Shown here: piece after piece, positions 11,876-23,583 of the stretch | Layout: each line of letters begins with the position of its first letter | Numbering within the stretch: position 1 is the stretch's first letter | From: Edaphochlamys debaryana | Lineage: Eukaryota > Chlorophyta > Chlorophyceae > Chlamydomonadales | Reading direction: 5' to 3' | DNA: 64,000 nt | Assembly: GCA_016858145.1 (NCBI GenBank) | Contig: JAEHOE010000032.1 | Coordinates: forward strand, 124,001-188,000 | Made by a program: the position numbers and the translations under genes | Notes under the pieces: model-generated | Told to the model about the DNA's origin: nothing | Seen by the model: only the letters and a program-made list of their open reading frames with translations | The model's database searches: none

Positions 11876-14800
11876 ATGAGCGAGGCAAGCGACAGGATGG
11901 CTCCACTATTGCCAGGCAGCGAGCCGGAGGCCAGCCCACCCCAGGCGCGCGCGATGGACCTCGAGCAACAGAACGAGCCTCTCATCGCGTAAGCACATGA
12001 GCGCTAGGCGAGCATAGAAAAGCAGTCGCAGCCGAGAGGCCAACGTTGTGATGCTATGCATGAACCTTTTGGCCTGCGCTGGTGCCTTGCAGTGGCAAGC
12101 CCGCGGGCAGCCGGAACAAGCAGAATGTGCTGCTATGGGGTTGCATGGGTGAGCGGGTTTCGCGCCCTAGTGCGGGCGGGCACTACGTTGGACTTGCATA
12201 TGACGTTGCGTCTCCCCTCCGGCCCCTCCTGGCCGGGCTCTCTATCCTCCAGCCACTCACCTTGCACCCTCACTCCCCCAGGCTCGGTGCTCGTGTTCCT
12301 AGTGATCATGGCTGCCGTGTTCACCGGCGGGGGAGGCGGAGGGAGCGGAGGGCAGCCGTCCTTCCCAGTGCCAGAGGGTAGGGCTGGCTGGCGGTGCAAG
12401 GGCGGACTAGGGGGGGAGAATACAGCGGCAAGCCGCTTCCTCCGGAGCCCACCCTGAGAGCAGCCAGTAGCCCCGAGCACCGACTGAACCCCTCACCCCC
12501 TTAGCGCCTTGCCTGGACCTTTTCACCGGTGCCCTCACCGTTCCCGGCAGGTGCGGTGTACGGCTGTACGGACTCTGAGGCGCTGTGCCTTATCGTACAG
12601 CCCAACTCCACGGGTGGGGGCCACTGGGATGGGGTGGGGGTGGGGTGGGGCTGGAGGGGGAAAGGGTTTAGGGTGACGGTGTGAGACTGTCGATGCAATC
12701 AAAAGGATGCGGATGAGAGAGGGCAATGTCTCTGCTAATGCGCCGACCTCTCTGCTGCTGCAGCTGACAGGGACTATCGCGGCAAGCCACGGAAGGTGCG
12801 GGGGACACGGGGGCCGCAGGGCAAGAGGCGGGATGCGAAGGGCCGCGGCAGCCCATGGGCACGGGCCAGGGGCCAACGGGGCTCCAGACCGCGACTCTTC
12901 CGTTTGGCCCCTCCCCGTACGGAGTTGACTGCAGGGCGGGAGTGCGCGTGGGCTGCTCCCAAGGCTCAGGAGCAGGCGCGGGTCAGGGGCTGTGGGAGTC
13001 CAGCCCTGGTGCTGAGTTCCCCTCCCCTCCCCTATCGGGCTCCCAGGTCACGGGCAGCCGGGGGGTGGTGGCCACCGACCAGAGCCGCTGCGCCGACATC
13101 GGGGCGGCGGTGCTGGAGGTGCGGGGGGGGGGCGTGTATGGGGGGGGGGGCGCGGGGGGGCATGGACGGTGGAGGCAGGGGTCTGGAGCGGGTTGAGTGC
13201 AGGCGGCGAGGCGGGGAGGGGGCCGTGCAGTGCAGTGGCGGGTGCGCAGTGTTAGCAAGGGCACCAGCTGCTTCTTTCTCCAGTCCCCGCCTCTACGAGC
13301 CTCGAGCTTGGCCTGGCACTGGGTGGAGCGCCGTGCCCTGCCCGCCAGCCCCCAGCCCACGCCGCCCCACGCTGCCGCAGGAGGGGGGCCACGCGGTGGA
13401 TGCGGCGGTGGCGGCGGCGCTCTGCCAGGGCGTGGTCAACCCCTTCGCCAGGTGGGCCACACCGGCAGGGGACGGCGGAGGCGGACCGAGCTTTTACTTG
13501 CTTTTCCCGCCGTCCGGCATGCTGCTCTCACCCTACCTCCATGCCCTCTCAACACTCTAGCCCAGCCTCCATGCCCTCCCAATACTCATAGCCCGAACCT
13601 TGGCCCGTAACTCAGCGCCCTCGCCGCCCAACCCAACCCACCCCACACCGCCACCCAACCCCTGCAGCGGCATCGGCGGGGGCCACTTCGCCATGATCCG
13701 CCTGGCCAACGGCTCCACGGAGTTCATCAACGCACGGGAGGTGGCGCCGGGGGCGGCGCACAAGGACCTGTACGCGGGTGGGGCGGGGTGTGGGGTGAGG
13801 GGAGGGGGGGGAGGGCGTTGGGCGTGCGGGGGCCCTCCTCAGTGTTTTGGCGGCGGCCCGGAAGAAGCGCCGGGCTGCCTCCCCCCGTTCACAGCTGCTT
13901 GGGCCCTACGGGGCCTCGCCGCGTTGCCGCGGCTTGCTTAGGACCAACCACCCGCGCAAACGGGGTTACTGTAAAAAGACTTGCTACTTCTCTGCCCCTC
14001 TCGCCCTCCCAGGCCTGCCCTCCAACGCCTCCGTGTACGGCGGTCTGGCGGTGGCGGTGCCCCTGGAGCTGAGGGGCCTGGAGCTGGCCTGGCGCCGCCA
14101 CGGCCGCCTGCCCTGGGCCCGCCTGGTGGCGCCCGCGGCCGAGATCGCGGCGCACGGCTTCGCGGCGCACCCCTACTACGTCTACACAGTGGGGCCCTAC
14201 ACGCTCAGAGTCCTGCAGGCAGGGAAGGGGGGCCGGGAGGGGGCCGGCGAGGAGGCCACACGCCGCCTGGAGTTGGAGGTGTGAGCAGGAGCGCGGCGCC
14301 CGAGCGCTGTCATTCGCGAGGGGAGGGCAGCGGTGTAGGGGGGGGGCACAAGCGGCACGGGTTTTGAGGAATGGGCAGGAATGCGGCCATCCCTGACGGA
14401 TGCACTCGCAGGCAGGTAACCCAGCCTCCCACCGCCCCGCCCCCCTCCCGCCCCCCCCCCCCAGGCCGACCCGCTCACCGCCGAGGCCTTCCTGGTCCGC
14501 GACGCCGCCACGGGCCGCTACCGGGCCCCCTTTGTGGGGGAGCTGTGCTGCCGCCGCCCCGCCCTGGCCGCCACTCTGAACGCAGGTGCGGGCAGAGGGG
14601 GTGGGGTGGGGTGGGGTGAATTGGACCCGCGGGGTGGGACGGCGCCGCCGGGTGCCGAGTACGGCCCGAGAGGCGGGACACGGGAGGGGTGGAGCGTGGA
14701 GGCCGCAAGCGAGGTTTGAGCGTCCGCAGGTCCTTTCGACTCTACGTTTACTGGCATGCCCCTGCCTCCCGCCTCCCGCCTCCCCCCCCCCCAGTGGCCA

Positions 14801-17800
14801 AGTACGGCGTGGACTGGCTGTACGCGCCCGAGCGCCTGGAGGCCCTGGCGCGGGAGGTCCGGGAGGCGGGGGGCGTCATGACGGCGCAGGACCTGCAGGC
14901 AAGCAGGGGGGGGAGGGGAGGCATGGGGGGGCGTCATGACGGCGCAGGACCTGCAGGCAAGCAGGGGGGGGAGGGGAGGCATGGGGGGGCGTCATGACGG
15001 CGCAGGACCTGCAGGCAAGCAGGGGGGGGAGGGGAGGCATGGGGGGGCGTCATGACGGCGCAGGACCTGCAGGCAAGCAGGGGGGGGAGGGGAGGCATGG
15101 GGGGGCAAGCTGGGGCCTTGGGAGCAGCAGGGGGGCCGGGCAGGGCATGCCTGGCTCGAGGGTTGCCAGGCGGTATGGCTAGGTGCATATCAAGGCAACC
15201 GCAAACCCGCCCCCACGTCCAGGCCGACGCCAGTCAAAGGCACATGCGCCACACCACCCATTCTCGGCCCCGCATACCCCCCTCCCCCGCGCCCCGCTCC
15301 CGCCCTTCCACGTCCCGCAGGACGCCCAGCCCTACGTGACCGCGCCGCTGTCCTTCCCCCTGCCCGGCCCCGCCAACTACACGCTGGTGCTGCCCCCGCC
15401 GCCCTCCTCGGGGGCCGTGGCGGCCCTGGCGCTGGCCATCCTGGGGGGCTACCCCACGCCCTGGGCCGACACGGAGCCGGCGCTGGCGGCGCACCGCACG
15501 GTCAGGAGGGGGGGGGCAAGGGGGGTGATCTTTGACGATTTAGAGGTTTGATAGCCCAGATGTTATGGCGGCAGCCAGCGAGCCCGATGCGGCGATGGGG
15601 GAGGGGGGGAGGCAGGAGGGCGGTGTGGCTGCCCCCCTTGGAGACGGGCGATGGGGGGCAGTCTTGGGTGACCCGGGTGGAGGAGGGGCCGCGGCTCGGC
15701 GTATCTGGCCTGCCGGCGGGGGAAAGGGGAAGGCAGCGGGCAGGTTTGGAAGTTCTTGTTCGCCTGCCTGGTGCGCTCGGCTGCCCCCACGTCAACCCAT
15801 GTCCCCCCCCTCACCCCTCACCCTCCCACGCCCACGCCCACCCCTCACCCCCGCCCCCCCCAGGTGGAGGCGTTCAAGCACGCCTTCGCGGTGCGCTCCG
15901 CCATGGGCGACCCGGGGCCCCCCGGCGCGGCCAACCCCTTCGTGGACGTGGGGGGCGTGTTGGGGGACGTGGCGGACCCGGCCTTCGTCGATCAGCTGCG
16001 GTGGGGAGGGGGAGGGGGAGGGGAGAGGAGAGAAGGGAAGGGAAGGGAAGGGAAGGGCGGGCCTTACGGTTTAAAGGATGTGCCCGAGCTGCTGACCTCC
16101 AAGCCAGACTGCGAACAGCCATCAACACCCCTGCGGCCCCGCCATCAACCGCAGTGCCGCCATCAACGACTCTTCGGTGCTGCCCCTCTCGGCCTACGGC
16201 GGCAAGTACAACCCCATCGTGAGTGCGGGGCAGGGCACTCGGGAGCCTGGTACCCGCCGCCCGCCGAGCTACCCCCCTCCTTCCCCGTCTTCCACTCCCA
16301 GCCCTACCCCAACCGACTGCTCCCCCCTCCCGGGCTCCCCCCCCTGCCCCCCTACCCCCCTCCCCGCGACCGTGGCGTGCCTGGGTCTCGTGGTGGGTCT
16401 ATCTTCGTTCATAGGTACGTCGGTTGGGTGGGGCGTTTGCTGCGGTCCCAGTGCGGTTCGCGTAAGGAACGCATCCCACACCGCCCGCCGGCACGCACGC
16501 ACGCCAGCCCAGCAAGCTTGCCTACATACTGCACTGAGAGTGCTCTAGAGTTAGGTCTAGCCGCTCTAGCCTACGCCACTCGTCAGAGCAGCCGACGCCA
16601 TCGCCAATGGAGCCCGCCGGACCTTTCGCTCTGGACCTCGGTGCGCATCGGCCAGTCACCGCGCCTCCGACTCCCTGGCTCATGCGAGCAGCCCTTCACA
16701 CCCTCCACCCCTCCACCCCTCCTCCCCCCCCCCCCAGCTCTCCGGCTCCCCCGGCCCCGCCCCCGAGGACCGCGGCACCTCCCACCTGGCGGTGCTCGAC
16801 GCAGCGGGCAACGCGGTGTCGCTCACCACCACCGTCAACGGCCCGTTCGGGGCGGCGGTCATCAGCAGGTGGGGGTGGGAGGGGGGGTTTGTGGGAAGGG
16901 GTGTGTGTAAGGACGGGAGGGCTGTACTGCAGAAGGGGGCCCAGCAGGAGGGAGCCGACACATGCGATGTAGGTGACTTGGCCGCGCCCAAGCCTCCCAC
17001 GCGCCACAGCTAGTCCCAACCAAGCTCTGCAATGCTCTACCCCAATCCCTCACCCCCGCCCACCACCACTCGACGCTCTCCCGCTTATCAGCTTCAAACA
17101 CCCCCCACCACGCCCAACCCCAGGTCCACGGGCATCCTGCTCAACAACGAGATGGACGACTTCTCAAAGCCCGATGCGCCCAACATCTACAACCTCGCGC
17201 CGTCGGGTGGGGCGGGACGGCGTCGGAAGGGGCCGGAGAGGGCTGCCAGTCGGATCAGCCCCTGGCCTGCAATGCCGCGCATGCGCAGTGGTGCCGCATC
17301 CTCCGAGGCTTCGTGCCTTGTTGACCCCCTGGACGCTTCCTGCCTTCCGTCCCTAAACCCTAAACCCTAAACCCCCCTCCACCCCGGCCCCAGCCGCCAA
17401 TTACATTGCGCCCTTCAAGCGCCCCCTCTCCTCCATGGCGCCCGCCTTCGTGCTGGGGCCCGCCCCGGGTGGCGGGCAGCGCCTGGTCATGGTGGTGGGC
17501 GCCAGCAACGGCCCGCGCATCCTCACCGGCATCGTGCAGACCGTGCTCAGGTGCGCGCTTGCGTGGAGTTTGGGCGCAGCAGCTGCACGCACGGAGCTTG
17601 AGCTGGAGGCACCCGCACGGCAAGGACCGAGCCCCAGCCTCCGTACGTTGTGCTCGCTGGCCCGTGCTTTCGCTCCCCTGCTTGCACCCTCGCCCACCTC
17701 GCCCCCGCCCCTCACACGGTACGGCAGGACCCTGTACGGCAAGTCTGACCCGCTGGCGGCTGTGTCGGGCGGGCGGCTGCACAGCCAGTGGCTACCCGAC

Positions 17801-18395
17801 TCTGTGCTGTACGAGAACTATACGGCGCTGGCGGCGCCCATCGTTAATGACCCGGCCGTTGTGGAGGCGCTGAGGGGCAGGGTGCGTGGCGGACCTGGGG
17901 GACGGAGGGGGGTTGCTTGGGGGTATCGATGAGGGACAAGGGATGGGCTAGTCGTGCTGGCGGTCTGCTGGCTGGGCGCACAGAGCTACCGGCTTCCTGG
18001 GTAACCTCGTGTGCCGCCCGCTTGCTGCTCAGTTCCACGCCGCGCAATCTCTTAGCCCCCGCACCCACCCACCCCACCCACGTGCGGCCGCAGGGCAACA
18101 ACATGGTGCAGTACGGCTCGCAGCTGGGTGACGTGCAGGTGTGTGGTGCGATGGGCCAGGGGGCTGAGGCAGCAGCTCAGCATCCGCACGCCCGGCTCCT
18201 GCCAGTGGTGGCAGCCCCTGTTCCTCCCTCTCGACACCCTCCTCTTCTCCCTCCCTCTCCCCCCCGTCCCCTCCCCTTCCCCCCCCCCCCCACACACAGG
18301 CCATCCTGGTGGAGGCCCAGGCGGACGGATCGCTGAGGGCCACCGCAGTGGCGGACCCGCGAAAGGACGGAGCGCCGGCGGCAGCGAGGCGATAA
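11876..18395 (+). CDS. GGT1: Gamma-glutamyltranspeptidase, membrane-anchored
   Basis: Twenty exons (11876-11988, 12093-12148, 12282-12377, 12551-12613, 12764-12795, 13047-13118, 13381-13451, 13668-13777, 14013-14218, 14465-14585, 14795-14898, 15321-15500, 15864-16000, 16155-16218, 16738-16868, 17124-17206, 17394-17550, 17728-17881, 18094-18138, 18300-18395) sum to 2091 nt, giving 696 residues. Near residues 80-95 a hydrophobic segment (SVLVFLVIMAAVF) follows a short N-terminal tail, giving a type II anchor. Family motifs: EGGHAVDAAVAAALC, SGIGGGHFAMI, FINAREVAP, RGTSHLAVLD with the autoprocessing/catalytic Thr at about 489, GILLNNEMDDF, and PLSSMAP. The enzyme cleaves gamma-glutamyl bonds of glutathione and its conjugates; with a type II anchor the catalytic part should face the lumen or cell exterior. 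Length exceeds the usual ~570 residues because of the N-terminal extension and small insertions. Exons 9 and 11 end at GC donors, one inside a tandem repeat. Confidence 0.93.
14873..15104 (+). repeat. Four tandem copies of a 58-bp unit spanning the GGT exon 11 splice donor
   Basis: Units start at 14873, 14931, 14989 and 15047 and are essentially identical. Each contains the last ~26 bp of exon 11 (encoding GVMTAQDLQ), the CAG/GCAAGC GC-type donor, and a G-rich intron start. Only the first copy lies in the correct frame. Reading on through the array meets a TGA in the third unit. Confidence 0.92.
17352..17372 (+). repeat. Interstitial plant-type telomere repeat (CCCTAAA)3 in a GGT intron
   Basis: Three perfect CCCTAAA units lie about 20 bp upstream of the acceptor for exon 17 of the GGT gene. 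On the other strand this is TTTAGGG, the Arabidopsis-type telomere repeat. It could be a scar of break repair or chance use as a pyrimidine-rich tract. Confidence 0.8.
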
Positions 18396-19192
18396 GGGAG
18401 TAAGGCCCGGAGCCGTCGGGGGGCGTGCACAAGCCGGGTGAAGAATATGATTGGGGTTAGGCAGGAGCTCGCTGCTGAGGTGCCAGGTAGTAGGATGGGG
18501 CCGCTGCGTGATTCTTGTGAGGTGCAGGTGGGGGCGTGCGCACGCGTGCAGAGGGTCGGCCGTGCGTTTGTACATAACATTCCAAGGGCAAGGCTCAGAC
18601 CGCCGAATTTTGGATGCCGAGCTACACGGTCTCATGTCTGCGGGACCGTCGCGGTTGTGGGCAGAACGAGCGCGTTGGAGAGAGATCTAAGCGGGGGAGG
18701 TTCCGTGACATTTGAATGGCGGCGGGCAACTGTGTGAAACGAGCTGAGGGCGGCCACCCTTCTGGGACCAGGACCTCATCCCTGTGGGCCGCCCTTTCCG
18801 CCCGGGCCCCCGAATCCCCGAGAGCGTGCCTGAGTTGGCCGTAAGCAGACAAGCAGAGTACAGTACCCCGTATCGCTCCCAGTCTTGGCAAGCGTTGCAG
18901 CTCGGTGTGCCTGAGGACGCATCTACCCCTCTGTGTACGGCGGACGCCTTGGGCACCGGTCCTGCAATCCTTGAGGGGGCCGGCATCAGGCAGGGCAGGA
19001 AGGGGAGCGAAAGTTTGCCACTTGGGAGGGAAGGAGTGGGAAGGAGTCACGGGAAGGATAGGGGCAGGGGAGGCTGAAGGCGGCTTCCGCGGGTACTCAG
19101 GTGACGAATCACGACACACCCGCACACGTGTGGCACTTGTTTGGTGCCTACCCATACCGGGTACCCTCGCAGACTGCACTGCAGTTCCTGTC
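18396..19192. other. Intergenic region, no gene seen
   Basis: This gap between two plus-strand genes should hold the GGT 3' UTR and the promoter of the F-box-like gene. A frame in register with the downstream gene extends back to 18905 but begins at GTG and has no conserved content, so I did not use it as the start. Confidence 0.5.
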
Positions 19193-21210
19193 ATGGCCGA
19201 GCTCACCAGCCAGAGCATCACTCTATGCGACCTGTTGACTTCGAACCTCTCGGTCGATGCTCGCCGGGCCCTGGTGCAGACCCTAGGCCCTCGCGATCTA
19301 GCCAACGCACGCCTAGCATGCAGAGAGCTGCGAGACCTCATCTACGAGCAGGGGACTCCCAGGCTGCGCATTCGCCTGGATGGCCTTTCAGCCGCAGAGC
19401 TGGGCCGGCTAGGCAAAGGCACGCTCCAGCGCTGGCAGAGATGCAGCAACATGCGGTTGGAGGTGTCGGAGCAGAGCGATAGCGCTCTGCTGCTCGTGCC
19501 GTTCGCCGACATGCGGATCGACGCGTGCCGGCGAATCACGGAACTCAGCGTGGCCGTCGGCCATGGTCGCACCTTCCGGGAGTATGAGGAGGACTTCGAG
19601 CAGCTACCCGGGCATCTGGCGGGGCTGCTGTCGAAGGTGGAGGAGCTGCAAACGCTGGAGCTGGCGATTCAGCGCAAGGTCCTGGGGATGGAGGAGCGGG
19701 CCGTCCTTTCCGCCGCCCTCGCGCCCATGTCCCGCCTCACCCGCCTCACCCTGCAATCCTGCGTGTGGCTGCTGGGCGTTGGCGAGGGGACGGCGCGCCA
19801 GCTCCAGCACCTTGACGTCGTCTGGGACTGGGAGGGGGACTGGGGGGCGCCGCTGCGGCCTGAAACCGTGGCCTTTGCCGCGTCCATCTCCACCATGACC
19901 TCGCTGCGGAGCATGAAGCTGGATGCCCCCGGCGAATTCGATGCACCGGATCTCCTTGCACTGCTGGACGCCGTGCCGCCTTCCCTGGAGCGCTTGGAGG
20001 TAACTCAACTGCGGACGCACGGAGGAATCTCCAAGGCGGCCTGCTCCTTCACCGGTGGTTCCCTGTCGAGCGTCGATTTGGAGTTTGATAATTGCGGCAT
20101 AAGCTATGGGGACATCTCCGTGTTTCTCGCGGAGGCGCTGCTGCCGAGCCGGGCGCTGGGTCCCCGCCTGGGCCGCCTCACAGTGCGGACAGGGGTAGAG
20201 CTTCGGGAGGGACCCCTGGACCCCGACCCAGCCGCACCCCTCTACGCGAGGTGCGATCAGGTGCAGCTGTCGGAGATGTGGCTCGGAAGGACAGAGCTTG
20301 ATGCGGTACTGGCGGTCGCACGGGAAATCGGCGTGCCCAGGTGCATGGCATGGTCTGGGCCCATCCACAACGTCTCCATCCAGCTTGGCCCGGACCTGCC
20401 ACCATTCGGCGACCCCGGCCCCGCGCCAGCAGAGCCGGTGGCCCCACCACGCCAGCGGCTGCAGCCACTGCCGCTGGCGGCGCTGACCGAGGCGGTTGCC
20501 CGGTGCATGGCTGCGGCCGGAGGGAATGGCAAGACCCTGCTTCTGCGGGGCCCGGGCCTCTTCGGACTTCTGACGGTGCCCGAGGCCCTGAAAGTGTGGA
20601 TGCAGCGGCTCAGCAGAGACACGGAAGCGAGCTTCGACTACCGGGCGCTTCCAGCGGCAAGCGCTGTCGTGGTTGCGTGCGGGGACGAAGAAGGGGCGCG
20701 AAGGCTGGCCCAGGCGGTTGGGGCGCTGGTGGCGGACAGTGCGGGCGCCGGGGCTGGGGCAGCGCCGATCGAGGCCACCCCTACACGGCTCAGCTTCCAT
20801 GCCGCTCTCGACGAGGTGAGGGGCCCTGAGTTGGGACTTGGGCTGGGACCGTGTGATCTGGGATTCGGGCGGCGGAGCTGCGCCATTGTTACCCGTTTGG
20901 TGCAAGGTTGCGTAGTGAGAGGTAGTCCTTCGTCGGCTTGTCTGTCGACTGCTTCCATCCACTGCTGATCTCGACCTCTACACAGCTGAGGCCTCACGCG
21001 GTTTGTGCCCACCACTCCCTGCCACAGGTGCTGCAGGCGCTGTGGGACGGTGCGGAGGCGGGGGCCGGTGAGGCCGGGGCCCAGCTGAGCGGCGGCGGCT
21101 GGGCCGATGCCGGCAGCGGGGGCCAGAGCGAGCTGGAGCGGCTGGAGTGCCTGCTGGACACGATGAGGGGGCTGGAAGGCCTGCCTCGGCCCGTTCATGT
21201 ACGGACCTGA
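19193..21210 (+). CDS. F-box-like, leucine-rich protein of unknown function
   Basis: Two exons (19193-20815, 21028-21210; intron GTGAGG...CACAG, phase 0) encode 601 residues. The start is the first ATG in frame, just before a conserved-looking N-terminus. Residues ~15-55 (ARRALVQTLGPRDLANARL, CRELRDL) resemble a degenerate F-box. Further on, spaced leucine-rich strands (LTLQSCVWLL, LQHLDVVWDW, LRSMKLDAP, LERLEVTQL, VDLEFDNCGI) suggest an LRR solenoid. The C-terminal ~200 residues contain an Ala/Gly-rich part and no recognised domain. F-box/LRR proteins act as substrate adaptors of SCF ubiquitin ligases; that role is inferred only from fold hints. Confidence 0.68.
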
Positions 21211-23583
21211 CCGTTGTCGGGAGACACCTGGGATACAGGCCCAAGGCAGAATGGGCGCGGGCCTGAGGTCGTTGGCAAGATTGGGAGTTGAGATTGCGCG
21301 TTTCAGTGCAAGGACCCGAGGCCGTGTGCTGAGGCCGGGAGTGAGGGCAAGGACCTGCGGGAACGCGCGGGGACGTGACAAGGTGGCAGCAGATTCTTGT
21401 TGTTTTGCAGGGGCAGCCCGCTCTCAGGCCCGTAGGCCATCATGGACCTTTCACGCTAGTACGTTAGCAGCCCCTTTGAGCCTGACGTAATCGGATGGCC
21501 ACCCCATGGGGAGCCGTCAGATTTCTGAGCGCCTTCTTGCGCCTGGTCGATCAGTCAACCTGTTTTCGTGGGGTTGAGCGCCCCCAAGTATGGCTGCGCT
21601 CGACGTCATTGTTCAGAAGCAATGCCTGGGCTCATGTATCACTTTTGGGGCCAGAACGATGTTGAGCTGCTTGTTGTCATTACGTGCACAAGGGCATCAG
21701 CCTTGAACTGCGTAGACAGCTGCACATGCTCCTCCAGAGTGCAAGCCTAATAGTGATATGGGTGCTGCAATGGACGGACAGGCAACTGCCCCGTGTCTTG
21801 CGTGAGATCTGGGAGAGGGGTTTTGGAGCCCACTCATCCATGCTTTATACGTTCCTGCGTCACTGAATCACTGGACACACGACCCTTTGGCCCACGGACC
21901 TTGTCCAACACAGAGGGAGGTGGCAGGTGTCTTGACAGGTGGGAAGAGGGGAGTTGTTGTTTGTCCAGTGCAGCAACAAGCTAGCCGTGGGAGCGGAATA
22001 CTATATGGGGGCGAACAGGGAAGGGGAGCACAGCAGGTACGTTCACCTGGGTTGCAGTGAGTTGGTTGCGGGGTGGTTAGTGCCGTTACTCTTGTTGCAG
22101 TCGCTGTGGCCAGCTGGTCAAGCTGTTTGCTGCTACCGATGCGCTTGGCGTAGTCTCTCTCGACCGCGGGAAGTGGAGCCTCGGAGCGACTCGCCTGTAG
22201 CGTCGCGGGTCGCGTCGCTGTGCGGCGACTCGAGCATAAAACGCCCCTGCGCGCCCTCTCTCTTTGCTCGCAACTACATTGTATCTCTTAGCGATGGAGC
22301 TTGCGCAGCCCCCACCGCCAGCTTAGCGCCCCACGAGCTTGGCGCGGGCGGATGGACGAGGATTGCACCGCGGTCGCGGCCGGCAGGGCGAGCCAAGTGC
22401 GGAGCAGGCGACCTGAGTCGGCGTTGCCAGCAAAGCCGGTCGCGGTGGGGTCTTGCTTTGGCAGTGCGGTGTTGCGCGTTTGCGCTACATACGATGCCGA
22501 CCCCTCGACTTCGCAATGTTTGCCTTGCGGGCTCACGTCGCGTTGACCTCATGAGCCTTCTACCGTCTCTGCGCCTGTAGGAGCCGCTTGCTGGAGTGGT
22601 GGTAGCGGGGGCTGGTCCGGGATTGACACGACCGCCCGGACACGAATCTCTCTTCTCTCTCTACACTGGGCTGGACCTGGCCAACTTCTTCCTTTACGTT
22701 CTTTGAGGCTTCTCTGCATCAGCAGCACTGCGCGGTATGGGGCGGGGGACCTGGCGGGCGAGAGGGGACGACCGGGAGGAGGTCGGGAGAGGCCAGGGGT
22801 AGCCCTAGACCGTCGCGCACGTGCTGAGGCTTGCAAGACGTGCATTTGCCTCATGTTAGTTCCTTCTTCTCTTACTGCAGCATAGGCTGCCCTCTTTCTT
22901 TCTATCTTGTTGAGGTGGATGTGGATGGTGGGGTGGAGCGCAGAGGACCTGAGGAGGACACACCGTAGGCATGTGAGCGGAGACTGTGTGCAGACCGCAC
23001 GACATATGGCAGGAGCAGAGTGAGCACGCTATGCAGTCATAAGGCGCAGCAATTTCGTGTTGATGCAGATAGCAACCCTCGTATGTAACCTTGGCAGATC
23101 GCCGCCCACTGCAAGGCCTTCGTAGCTCGTTCCCCGGGGGGCCCCAAGGATGCCAAGCAGCTGCTGGTACAGCGCCACACAGCGCAAGCTCGCATCTGCC
23201 GCACACAAGTTGAGCAGGGGAATGGGCAACGCCAGAGGGTCTGAGGGGGGGTGGCGGCTGCGCAAAGCAGAGACTCGCGAACGGGGGGGGGGGGAGGATT
23301 TTGGAGGGGGGGTGGGGGGATTTTGGAGGAGCCTGCGTGCGGGCACCCGATGTCGGGGCGAAGTACCCAAGTCAAGCTCTGAAGTTGACTAGGTGCGAGC
23401 AAACTTTTGCTGTGCCCCAAGCAAACAGGCCTACCTCAATTGTCAGGTAGTCTTCTGCAATTCCGTGAAGCAACGTCTCGTCGCTGCACTGCGACCAACG
23501 CTAGCATGGCCGAAGACTCGCACACTGGCTCGTAGAAGCATCTAGCTCTGTTACGCACCAGCTGTCTGGCGCCATCGCGGACC
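21211..23583. other. Long intergenic region, no gene seen
   Basis: About 2.4 kb with no convincing coding exons on either strand. Short open frames lack domains and splice partners. A G-run near 23283-23320 is a candidate G-quadruplex. The right end presumably contains the promoter and 5' UTR of the OPR-like gene. Confidence 0.45.

Noticed and set aside
14873..15104. 58-bp tandem units considered as a CRISPR-like array
   Set aside because: There are no unique spacers; units are head-to-tail and contain exon sequence, so it is a minisatellite.
18905..19192. N-terminal extension of the F-box-like protein
   Set aside because: The extension starts at GTG, is low in conserved character and overlaps probable 5' UTR; the ATG at 19193 is preferred.
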